The notes beneath the pieces were generated by a model. The model saw only the letters and a program-made list of their open reading frames with translations. It was not told where the DNA came from and searched no databases. Shown here piece after piece: positions 16,122-22,041 of a stretch of 22,041 bases of DNA. Source of the DNA: Bordetella parapertussis (lineage in GTDB: Bacteria > Pseudomonadota > Gammaproteobacteria > Burkholderiales > Burkholderiaceae_B). Positions within the stretch are counted from its first letter, which is position 1, and the number at the start of each line of letters is the position of its first letter. The position numbers and the translations under genes are program-made. Where the stretch lies: assembly GCA_945862495.1 (NCBI GenBank), contig CAMAYM010000039.1:1-22041 (forward strand), given 5' to 3'.

Positions 16122-16523
16122 CTAAATTGGCGTGAACATCGGAACGGGAGGACCTTCCTCCGTAGTTGGCTTGAATACCAACTTAACTTTTTGTCCAATC
16201 TTGAGCGCAGCTAAGTCACAGTCTACGATCTGCGTCATCATCGTGACACCTTCGTCTAGGGTGACATAGGCGATGCAATAGGGGTTGGGATTGCCACGTT
16301 GCATCACGCTCAACGAATAAATCGTGCCTTTGCCTGAACCTTCTTTCCATTCCGTTTCACCGAAACAAAATGGGCAGAGTGTTCGAGGATACCAATGCGG
16401 TTCTCTGCAAGATTTGCAATATTTAACCAAAAACTTACCTGTTTTTGCAGCTTCCCAGAATGGCTGATTACCTTGCTCTTCAGTGGGAGCTGGAATAGGA
16501 TTGGGTTGATACATCATCGTCAT
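16122..16523 (-). CDS. zinc-ribbon OB-fold protein (DUF35 family)
   Basis: A 133-residue protein of the DUF35/DUF35_N family. An N-terminal zinc ribbon with C36-x2-C39 and C50-x2-C53 (YCKSC, LCPFC) is followed by an OB fold (about 60-130) with GTIYSLSVMQRGNPNPYCIAYV and VKLVFKP. Such proteins are partners of thiolase-like or HMG-CoA-synthase-like enzymes; in steroid side-chain degradation a DUF35 protein forms the active complex with a thiolase-fold retro-aldolase. The gene starts 2 bp after the stop of the thiolase-like gene, so coupling is likely and the proteins probably bind. Two further ATGs (codons 3 and 4) could serve as starts. It ends 26 bp before the bidirectional terminator. Confidence 0.9.
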   Translation of the reverse strand: MTMMYQPNPIPAPTEEQGNQPFWEAAKTGKFLVKYCKSCREPHWYPRTLCPFCFGETEWKEGSGKGTIYSLSVMQRGNPNPYCIAYVTLDEGVTMMTQIVDCDLAALKIGQKVKLVFKPTTEEGPPVPMFTPI

Positions 16524-16525
16524 GA

Positions 16526-17695
16526 TTATTCACGCTCCATAATCAGTGTTGCGCTGCCGTGGCGCGAACCAAGAAAACCGCCTGTGCCATGCGCAAGGGC
16601 GATATCACAATTTTTAACTTGTACGGCAGGGTGCGCTTCGCCACGTAATTGACGAACTGCCTCAATGACCTTGGTGATACCACCACGATTCGCAGGATGG
16701 TTATTACATAAACCTCCGCCGTCAGTATTGAAGGGAAGCTTGCCTACGCCAGAGATTAGGTTGCCATCCGATACAAACTTACCGCCTTCGCCTTTTTTGC
16801 AAAAGCCTAGATCCTCTAACTGCATCAATACGGTGATCGTGAAGCTGTCGTAGATGGAGGCGTACTTAATATCCTGAGGGGTCAGGCCAGCTTCTGCAAA
16901 AGCATTCGCACCTGAAATACGTGCACCTGAGTAAGTCAGGTCCACACGGCCACCGAGTTGACCCTTGACAGACTCGCCAGCACCACGCAGCTTGACGAGG
17001 GGTCGTTTGAGTGACTTGGCGATATCAGGACGCGCCACAATCAGTGCACCGCCGCCATCACTCACCACACAACAGTCAAGACGGTGAAGGGGCGTCGATA
17101 CCAAAGGTGAATTGATCACATCCTCAACAGTGACGACATCACGCAGCATGGCATGCGGATTATGTTGTGCATGGTGCGACGCTGCGACCTTAATCCAGGC
17201 GAGTTGCTCGGAAGTCGTACCGTATTCATACATATGACGAGCAGCGACCATGGCGTAACTATTAACAGTCACAGGCCCAAAAGGTGCTTCAAAAGGCACA
17301 TCAGGTAAGTCATTGCCCCAATTGCGTGGCTGAAGACCTGATGAGCCTGCCGAACGTGGACGACCTGCGAGCGTAATGAGCGCGATGTCACACTTACCTG
17401 CGGCAATGGCCTGAGCGGCATGCGAAACATGAATCAAGTAAGAACAGCCACCTGTTTCGGTCGAGTCCACATGGCGCAGCTTATTTAAGCCCATGTAGTC
17501 AGCCATATTTAACATGCCAAGGCCTGGCGCATCGCCGGCACAAAAATATCCGTCGATATCACTGAGGGTTAATCCTGCATCCTCTAACGCGCCCTTGGCG
17601 GATTCTGCGTGTAGTTGTGCAACAGATTTATCTGGGGCCTTCCGTGTCGGGTGTTCGTATGCGCCGACGATATATGCTTTGTCTCGTATAGTCAT
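16526..17695 (-). CDS. thiolase-like (SCPx/lipid-transfer-type) acyl-CoA enzyme, non-canonical active site
   Basis: A 389-residue thiolase-fold protein of the SCPx/lipid-transfer type. The N half has VGAYEHPTRKA and ALEDAGLTLSDIDGYF; the nucleophile loop reads STETGGCSYLIHVSHAAQAI (78-97). Aligned by eye on canonical CASGLQ...AAQAI loops, the usual Cys position falls on Gly83, with Cys84 one place later. The C half has YDSFTITVLMQLEDLGF (282-298), the conserved His-Pro (H333) in CNNHPANRGG, and AHGTGGFLG (368-376) where thiolases carry a Cys in CGGG. The missing cysteines suggest it is not an ordinary Claisen thiolase; an aldolase or other CoA reaction with its DUF35 partner is possible. The substrate is unknown. 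No good Shine-Dalgarno is seen at the ATG. It is first of a two-gene unit. Confidence 0.88.
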   Translation of the reverse strand: MTIRDKAYIVGAYEHPTRKAPDKSVAQLHAESAKGALEDAGLTLSDIDGYFCAGDAPGLGMLNMADYMGLNKLRHVDSTETGGCSYLIHVSHAAQAIAAGKCDIALITLAGRPRSAGSSGLQPRNWGNDLPDVPFEAPFGPVTVNSYAMVAARHMYEYGTTSEQLAWIKVAASHHAQHNPHAMLRDVVTVEDVINSPLVSTPLHRLDCCVVSDGGGALIVARPDIAKSLKRPLVKLRGAGESVKGQLGGRVDLTYSGARISGANAFAEAGLTPQDIKYASIYDSFTITVLMQLEDLGFCKKGEGGKFVSDGNLISGVGKLPFNTDGGGLCNNHPANRGGITKVIEAVRQLRGEAHPAVQVKNCDIALAHGTGGFLGSRHGSATLIMERE

Positions 17696-17779
17696 TGGAT
17701 TAGATACTGAGTTGTGAAAGAAAAAATAGTAATAATCAGCTTTTTACCACTGAAGTGAATCCTTGTTTTTAGCTTGATT

Positions 17780-18217
17780 TTAGCTAGAGTGAAATGCGTG
17801 TTTTTTGTGGTGAACACTCGACACACCCAGAAACACCCAACCAAGCATTAAACAGACCCCTCCAAGAGGAGCTATAGCAGTTACGTTATGGAAGCCGAGC
17901 AAATACTTAAGCTCAATGGAGCCACAGAAAAATGTGATACCAAGCAAAAAGAACCAACAGCTGATCGTAGCGACACGTCCGTTTCGTTGGCTAACAAACA
18001 AAAGCGCCAAGACGTGAATAAGTTGATAAAGTGCGGCTTTTTCAATTGCTGCGACCGCTTTAGGATCAGCAATAGCATGCGCGGCAATCGCGCCTATTGC
18101 TACGCCAAGTAAGCCCAGAACGGCCGCGATAACAATCCAACCAGAGAAACTATATTTGAGAGGCATCATGAAGGGATTAAAAGTCGTAAAATTGTAAATT
18201 AAGTCCATATTATGCAA
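17780..18217 (-). CDS. DUF423 family membrane protein
   Basis: A small inner-membrane protein with four predicted helices: GWIVIAAVLGLLGVAIGAIAAHA (containing the family-like GAxxAHA), LYQLIHVLALLFV, ISCWFFLLGITFFCGSI, and IAPLGGVCLMLGWVFLGV. These match the DUF423 family, whose function is not known. The start is not settled. A TTG at 18215-18217 has an excellent Shine-Dalgarno AAGGAG (complement of 18225-18230) 7 nt away and gives 145 residues with an unusual polar N-terminal extension. ATGs at 18208, 18169 and 18166 lack a Shine-Dalgarno; the last two give the family-typical start just before helix 1. A TTG at 18253 would overlap the divergent lipoprotein signal region and is unlikely. Confidence 0.8.
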   Translation of the reverse strand: MHNMDLIYNFTTFNPFMMPLKYSFSGWIVIAAVLGLLGVAIGAIAAHAIADPKAVAAIEKAALYQLIHVLALLFVSQRNGRVATISCWFFLLGITFFCGSIELKYLLGFHNVTAIAPLGGVCLMLGWVFLGVSSVHHKKHAFHSS

Positions 18218-18224
18218 TCTTTGG

Positions 18225-18230
18225 CTCCTT
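18225..18230 (-). promoter_or_regulatory. strong ribosome binding site for the TTG-started DUF423 gene
   Basis: The reverse strand reads AAGGAG at the complement of 18225-18230, 7 nt before an in-frame TTG (18217-18215). None of the in-frame ATGs downstream has a comparable site, so this decides the preferred start. It also sits only 11 nt from the Shine-Dalgarno of the divergent lipoprotein gene. Confidence 0.6.
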
Positions 18231-18253
18231 GGGGCCTGTCTGAGGCAAACCAA

Positions 18254-18664
18254 ATGAATTTCAAATGGCTGACTACACTGCTGCCCTTATTTCTTAGTGC
18301 ATGCATCGGAATCAATCCAAACTCGTCGCCCAAAGACAGTTTTAATGTTCCTGTCGCTTACGAGAACGTTTTTGAGCGCGCAAAAGCGCAAGCGCAGCGT
18401 TGCTGGAGTGCAGAGGGCGAATTTCCAATCATTGGTTCAGTTAATACAGCAGATAAAACTGCATACGTCGCCGTCACGAGTGAACTTGGTGGCAGTCGTT
18501 ATGGACAAGTAGATATTCGCGCCTTAGATGCGCAGTCTTCGCAGGTTCAGGTGACCGTCAACGGTATCAACATCTGGAATGCCAAATCACTTGTGGCCAT
18601 GCGTGAAGTGATCCAATTTGGCACACCGACTTGTATCAGCTATATGCCCAAACCCCAGCCCTAA
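18254..18664 (+). CDS. small lipoprotein of unknown function
   Basis: A 136-residue predicted lipoprotein. From the ATG at 18254, 8 nt after GAGG (18242-18245), it begins MNFKWLTTLLPLFLSAC: a short basic/hydrophobic signal and lipobox LSAC with lipidated Cys17. An upstream ATG at 18212 would add 14 residues that spoil the signal peptide, so 18254 is preferred. The mature part is about 119 residues, mixed and soluble, with paired cysteines in QRCWSAEGEF and GTPTCISY that might form a disulfide. I do not recognise the family. It is divergent from the DUF423 gene and is followed after 44 bp by a thioesterase on the same strand. Envelope location is the only safe inference. Confidence 0.8.
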   Translation: MNFKWLTTLLPLFLSACIGINPNSSPKDSFNVPVAYENVFERAKAQAQRCWSAEGEFPIIGSVNTADKTAYVAVTSELGGSRYGQVDIRALDAQSSQVQVTVNGINIWNAKSLVAMREVIQFGTPTCISYMPKPQP

Positions 18665-18708
18665 GATTGAGCGATCGATTTTTTTCACACATTTTTTAGA
18701 GTACACCT

Positions 18709-19125
18709 GTGTCATCTTTAGAAAACCCCAAAACCTATTTCGGTTTAGAAATTCCCTATCTTGATTTTTTACAGCTTGAACCCGTCCTTTGCGAAAATGA
18801 CCGTGCAGTCACACACATAAAAATCCGTGACGAACTCCGTAACAGCCGTGGACACATCCATGGTGGCGCAATCATGAGTATTTTAGATTTCACACTTAGC
18901 GCAGCGGGTCGCGCGAGTGATCCGCTCGGCATTGGTATGGCGACAATCGATATGCACACCACTTGCCTAGAACCTGCCATGACAGATCTGACGGTCGAAG
19001 CACGCTGCATCCGTCGTGGCAGCTCTATCGCCTTTTGTGAAGGCGAGGTATTGGATACAGCCGGCAATATCATCGCAAAAGCAACCGCAGCATTCAAAGT
19101 GCTGCGGGTGAAATCCTTAGCTTAA
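18709..19125 (+). CDS. hotdog-fold thioesterase (PaaI family)
   Basis: A 138-residue single hotdog-domain protein starting at GTG 18709 (weak AGAG at 18698-18701). The family hallmark NSRGHIHGGAIMSILDFTLSAAG (about 47-69) with the HGG turn and an acidic residue on the central helix is clear. TIDMHTTCLEPA and CIRRGSSIAFCEGEVLD follow the PaaI/YbgC-like pattern for hydrolysis of acyl-CoA thioesters. The acyl group is not predictable from the sequence. Its last 9 bp overlap the end of the convergent YqeY gene (19117-19125). Being one gene from CoA-related genes may be chance. Confidence 0.9.
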   Translation: MSSLENPKTYFGLEIPYLDFLQLEPVLCENDRAVTHIKIRDELRNSRGHIHGGAIMSILDFTLSAAGRASDPLGIGMATIDMHTTCLEPAMTDLTVEARCIRRGSSIAFCEGEVLDTAGNIIAKATAAFKVLRVKSLA

Positions 19126-19572
19126 TTTTGCTTTTACTTGCGCAGACAGTGCAGACATTTCTGCACGACCTGCAAGAGCAAGCTTTAAGATGGCCATGAC
19201 TTTACCCATCGCAAGAGCACCTGTGACGCCTTGGGCAGCGACTTCTGCGAGCGCGGCATCAATGGCAGTGGCAATCTCAGCATCAGAAGCACCTTGAGGT
19301 AAAAACTCTTTCAAAATAGCTAACTCAGCCGTTTCCTGGGCTGCAGTTTCAACGCGACCGGCTTGTTCAAAGGCGGCAATTGATTCGCGTCTCTGCTTAA
19401 TTTGTTTTTCAATAATGGCCGTCACTTCAGCATCAGACAGATCTTTGCGCTCATCGACTTCACGTTGTTTGATTGCGGCTTGGAGAAAACGCAAAGTCCC
19501 CAGACGCTCAGCCGCCTTGGCGCGCATGGCATCTTTGACTGCATCAGAAATTCGAGCTTTTAAATCGGACAT
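19117..19572 (-). CDS. GatB/YqeY domain-containing protein
   Basis: A 151-residue protein consisting only of the YqeY/GatB tail domain, the helical region otherwise found at the C-terminus of the amidotransferase subunit GatB. Features include the N-terminal MSDLKARISDAVKDAMRAK and TLRFLQAAIKQREVDER, the central EKQIKQRRESI and the C-terminal GKVMAILKLALAGRAEMS with VKAKL, matching family layout and length. Binding to tRNA or a role in tRNA-dependent amidation is assumed from the domain and not shown. In many proteobacteria the gene lies by rpsU and dnaG; that is not so here. Shine-Dalgarno AAGG (complement of 19578-19581) is 5 nt from the ATG. Its end overlaps the thioesterase gene by 9 bp. 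Confidence 0.93.
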   Translation of the reverse strand: MSDLKARISDAVKDAMRAKAAERLGTLRFLQAAIKQREVDERKDLSDAEVTAIIEKQIKQRRESIAAFEQAGRVETAAQETAELAILKEFLPQGASDAEIATAIDAALAEVAAQGVTGALAMGKVMAILKLALAGRAEMSALSAQVKAKLS

Positions 19573-19651
19573 AGTGACCTTAAATCAAGTAAAAATTAAG
19601 TATTCATTATAAAGCGTGTGTTGTCATCGACGAGGCAAAGCGATTGAAATC

Positions 19652-20473
19652 TTAAAAATCAAAACTTCCTTCAGCACCAAGACTGAACCGCTGATTGATT
19701 GTGTCCACCGTCCAGACACTCTCATCAACAAATATTCCTTGCGCATCGAATCGCTTTTCATGAAATCGAACCATACCATCTGACCGTTTCAAAATGAGTG
19801 TGGTACAGCGCGTACCGTACCGTTCATTTTTGATAAAGGGACTACTCAATAGTTTTTCTCGTTCAGGCCCTACGCCCGTTTCGGGGAGCTCCGCTATAGA
19901 AGCAGTACGCGTGTCTTGCATAATGTTAAAAAGTAATTTGGTGTTGGGAGTACCGCTTACGCCGACAAACGCGAGATGTTCAGAGACCGCAGTCTGAGTG
20001 CGCGTGAGCTTGGGCCAAGGTGTATTAAGAGAGGCATTTGATATCCCCACCACACCCTTGTGTATTTGTTGAATGTTGTCGCTTCCTCGGTTTGAGCAGT
20101 ACCAAAGTCCGGCAGTATCCGCCAGCAACAAATTGAAACCGTTATAACGATTTTCAAACCCTTTAAGTGAACGTGCATATGACTCAGGAGAGTCTTCGCC
20201 TCTGAGGAAACCATCAGTGAGTTGTCCTCTTGATGGCGCCTGTGCGTTGTGCCGACCAGGCTCCCGAAAATTGGTTAATAGTGCGACTCTACCTTGCGTT
20301 GTGATGCCAAGCCATGTTCCGCCTGCACTCAAATCACGCCCAGCGAGTATGGTGGTCGCATCAGACCATGGGCTTGCAGCCAGAGTAGGGCGCGCGTGCA
20401 ACTCATCACGGTTAGCCAACACAATCAATGGCCAATTAGACAGAATATTTGACGCGAGTATGGCGAGACACAT
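19652..20473 (-). CDS. NRDE family protein (TANGO2-like)
   Basis: A 273-residue NRDE protein, the bacterial relatives of eukaryotic TANGO2. The start MCLAILASN with Cys2 and the name-giving N21-R22-D23-E24 in VLANRDELHARPT are both present. The AGGTWLGIT and LLTNFREPGRHNAQAPSRGQL stretches and the C-terminal EKRFDAQGIF are also typical. Cys2 is placed as in N-terminal nucleophile hydrolases, but the activity of the family is not settled; a link to haem or lipid handling has been suggested for TANGO2. It lies 4 bp after the EamA transporter gene and is surely cotranscribed with it. No good Shine-Dalgarno is visible, so translational coupling is likely. Confidence 0.92.
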   Translation of the reverse strand: MCLAILASNILSNWPLIVLANRDELHARPTLAASPWSDATTILAGRDLSAGGTWLGITTQGRVALLTNFREPGRHNAQAPSRGQLTDGFLRGEDSPESYARSLKGFENRYNGFNLLLADTAGLWYCSNRGSDNIQQIHKGVVGISNASLNTPWPKLTRTQTAVSEHLAFVGVSGTPNTKLLFNIMQDTRTASIAELPETGVGPEREKLLSSPFIKNERYGTRCTTLILKRSDGMVRFHEKRFDAQGIFVDESVWTVDTINQRFSLGAEGSFDF

Positions 20474-20477
20474 ACTG

Positions 20478-21407
20478 TTAGACGCTTTTTGCTTGTTCAG
20501 CTAGTACAGCATTTTTTGAAGGCCAGTTCACCACGATAACGCCAAACATCACCAAGAGTGCACCCGAAACAAATTCAGTATGCAACGGTTCATCCAAAAT
20601 GCTTACACCAAAACCTACGCCAATCAAAGGTGTTAGAAAGGTGAATATCGACACTCGCGATGCAAGGTAATGCTTAAGCAACCAAAACCACACGAGCAAG
20701 CTTAAAAAGGCAATCAAAACACCCTGACTAATCAGGCTGACGATGATAAATGGGCTCCAACGCACCTCGAACTGTCCTGTTACGAAACATGCAAACAGCA
20801 AGGCGAGGGCGGCAAAAAACAACTGATAAAAGGTAGTTTGGGTAGCGGGGAGTTTGGCCAGACCAGTCGTGCGAATTAAAACCGTTGTCACCGCCCAACC
20901 TAACCCAGCACCAAGAGCCAATAAATCCCCAAGCAACATCTTTAAGTCAAAATGAGGCTGATTGGCACCACCAATAAATCCAACGGCAATTCCTATGAAA
21001 CTAACAAAAACTCCGAACCATTGTCTAAGATTCAGGCTCTCCTCAGGTACCCAGACATGCAACCCTAAAGCAGTAAAAATAGGGGCGGTATACAAAAATA
21101 CGACAAGATGTGAGGCTGTGGTGAGTCTCAAACTCTCACCAATCATCCACCATTCCAAGCCAAATAGCAGTCCAACTGCCATACCTGCACGCCAGGGGCC
21201 TCTCCATAACGCAAGTGAAACCCCCTGGTGCCACATGAAAAGAGCGAGCAACACGCAACCTATAATGGAACGCAGTCCGATCTGCATCGACGGAGTGATG
21301 TCATCGATCGAGAGTTTGAAGAGAATTTGCTGACCGCCCCAGAGTGTGCATAGCATCAAGATGCTTAGGTAAGCTGTTGCGTCCAGTGGTTTGCGCGAGA
21401 TGGGCAT
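20478..21407 (-). CDS. DMT-superfamily EamA transporter
   Basis: A 309-residue inner-membrane protein with about ten hydrophobic helices arranged as two EamA repeats (about 12-145 and 155-295). The first repeat has MLCTLWGGQQILFKLSIDDI and the loop FLYTAPIFTALG; the second has GAGLGWAVTTVLIRTTGL, then VSIFTFLTPLIGVGFGVSILDEPL, the usual TPxxG...L.DEPL ending of the family. Such proteins export or take up small metabolites; the substrate is unknown. Shine-Dalgarno AGGA precedes the ATG on the reverse strand, and a good sigma-70 promoter lies at 21431-21459. The NRDE gene follows after 4 bp. It is divergent from folC. Confidence 0.93.
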   Translation of the reverse strand: MPISRKPLDATAYLSILMLCTLWGGQQILFKLSIDDITPSMQIGLRSIIGCVLLALFMWHQGVSLALWRGPWRAGMAVGLLFGLEWWMIGESLRLTTASHLVVFLYTAPIFTALGLHVWVPEESLNLRQWFGVFVSFIGIAVGFIGGANQPHFDLKMLLGDLLALGAGLGWAVTTVLIRTTGLAKLPATQTTFYQLFFAALALLFACFVTGQFEVRWSPFIIVSLISQGVLIAFLSLLVWFWLLKHYLASRVSIFTFLTPLIGVGFGVSILDEPLHTEFVSGALLVMFGVIVVNWPSKNAVLAEQAKSV

Positions 21408-21430
21408 GCGTTTCCTTTCCGACTATTGAT

Positions 21431-21459
21431 TTTACACATAGCCGATGCGGGGGTATCAA
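21431..21459 (-). promoter_or_regulatory. sigma-70 promoter for the EamA-NRDE unit
   Basis: On the reverse strand TTGATA (complement of 21454-21459, 5 of 6 consensus) and TGTAAA (complement of 21431-21436, 4 of 6) are 17 bp apart. Transcription would start near 21424, giving a leader of about 17 nt that contains the AGGA Shine-Dalgarno before the ATG at 21407. Confidence 0.5.
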
Positions 21460-21512
21460 ACGCTATTGCACTGTTAAAATTCACACTTCATTTTCATTTT
21501 GAAGCATATCCC

Positions 21513-22041
21513 ATGGCGATCGTCCATCCCCCCGCTGGCGCTACGCTAAACGCTTGGCTCGAATATCTCGAATCGCTCCATCCTAATGCGATTGATATGG
21601 GTCTTGAGCGGGTGAGACAAGTCGCTGATCGACTTGCCTTAGAGAGTCCTGCAATAAAAATCATTGTGGGGGGCACCAATGGCAAAGGATCTACCTGCGC
21701 CATGCTCGAATCGATCTTATTGGCAGCAGGATATCGGGTCGGTCTTTATACCTCACCGCATCTCATTAACTTTAACGAACGTGCACGGGTCAATGGTGAC
21801 ATTGTGACCGACTCTGCACTCATCACACAATTCGAAACCGTCGAGGCTGCGCGACAAGACGTTTCCCTCACATACTTTGAATTCACCACGCTCGCCGTTT
21901 TGCGTCTATTCAGAGAGTCATCTTTAGATGTAATGATATTAGAGGTAGGGTTAGGTGGTCGCTTAGATGCCGTCAACATTGTTGACGCCGATTGCTCGAT
22001 CATTACGAGTGTCGATATCGATCATGGAGATTGGTTAGGTG
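21513..22041 (+). CDS. folC: bifunctional folylpolyglutamate synthase/dihydrofolate synthase, C-terminus cut by window edge
   Basis: The reading frame from ATG 21513 stays open to the window edge, 176 codons; FolC is normally about 420-430 residues. FolC joins glutamate to dihydropteroate and to tetrahydrofolates using ATP. The N-terminal LEYLESLHPNAIDMGLERV is typical, followed by the P-loop GGTNGKGST (53-61), LYTSPHLINFNERARVNG and the VGLGGRLDAVNIVD segment that binds substrate and metal. The Shine-Dalgarno is weak. It is divergent from the EamA transporter gene across about 105 bp. No clear plus-strand promoter was found. Confidence 0.96.
   Translation, partial: MAIVHPPAGATLNAWLEYLESLHPNAIDMGLERVRQVADRLALESPAIKIIVGGTNGKGSTCAMLESILLAAGYRVGLYTSPHLINFNERARVNGDIVTDSALITQFETVEAARQDVSLTYFEFTTLAVLRLFRESSLDVMILEVGLGGRLDAVNIVDADCSIITSVDIDHGDWLG

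Noticed and set aside
17745..17790. Possible terminator (TAGCT-N7-AGCTA) after the DUF423 gene
   Set aside because: The stem is only 5 bp and AT-rich, with no T-run on the transcribed strand.
18212..18253. Longer lipoprotein start at ATG 18212
   Set aside because: It would add 14 polar residues before a good signal peptide and lipobox; the ATG at 18254 has the better Shine-Dalgarno.
18218..18253. Longer DUF423 start at TTG 18253
   Set aside because: It would run through the lipoprotein leader and its own AAGGAG, and it lacks a ribosome site.
1..22041. Search for CRISPR arrays, transposons, tRNA genes, phage or defence genes
   Set aside because: No repeat-spacer pattern, transposase-like frame, integrase or cloverleaf-like segment was seen; gaps between genes are short and explained.

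Overview
This 22 kb window looks like an ordinary, densely coded chromosomal region of a betaproteobacterium, order Burkholderiales and probably an Alcaligenaceae-type genome. The basis is the protein style (OxyR, RecG, UbiA and GlnA all read as betaproteobacterial), the recG-oxyR-ubiA and glnA-ntrB-ntrC gene orders, and a degradation cluster of acyl-CoA dehydrogenase plus MmgE/PrpD beside a LysR regulator. Base composition looks moderate (about half GC, by eye). I saw no tRNA, rRNA, CRISPR array, insertion sequence, phage gene or broken gene. No stretch without a gene exceeds 300 bases; the longest (5145-5385) is the glnA control region.

Layout. (1) 1-2246, minus strand: a two-gene unit of an acyl-CoA dehydrogenase followed by an MmgE/PrpD-family protein that runs off the left edge, facing a divergent LysR regulator (2363-3265); a 24-bp inverted repeat lies between them. 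(2) 3316-5144, plus: rdgB and hemW, overlapping by 4 bp. (3) 5184-9369, plus: a nitrogen-control locus. A sigma-54 promoter and two to three NtrC-type sites precede glnA, followed by the sensor kinase ntrB and response regulator ntrC, which overlap by 4 bp. (4) 9458-16044, plus: ridA, recG, oxyR, ubiA, proC and a GTG-started DUF945 (YdgA-like) gene, closed by a strong, probably bidirectional, terminator at 16072-16095. (5) 16122-17695, minus: a thiolase-like protein and a zinc-ribbon/OB-fold (DUF35) protein, 2 bp apart. (6) 17780-18664: a DUF423 membrane protein and a small lipoprotein, divergent, with start signals only 36 bp apart. (7) 18709-21407: a hotdog thioesterase (+) convergent with a GatB/YqeY protein (-), then an EamA transporter and NRDE protein in one minus-strand unit. 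(8) 21513-22041: the 5' part of folC, cut by the right edge.

Functional logic. The clearest circuit is nitrogen control: NtrB/NtrC made from the genes behind glnA should activate the glnA promoter whose sites are visible upstream, and GlnA carries the adenylylation tyrosine (Y399). The acyl-CoA dehydrogenase/MmgE and thiolase/DUF35 pairs both point to CoA-thioester catabolism of unknown substrates. The rest is housekeeping (nucleotide sanitation, haem insertion, DNA repair, oxidative stress, ubiquinone, proline, folate). I did not find a convincing new multi-gene system. The most unusual items are the thiolase-like protein lacking both usual cysteines and paired with DUF35, the acyl-CoA dehydrogenase with its catalytic Glu apparently on helix G, and the compact divergent start region at 18217-18254.
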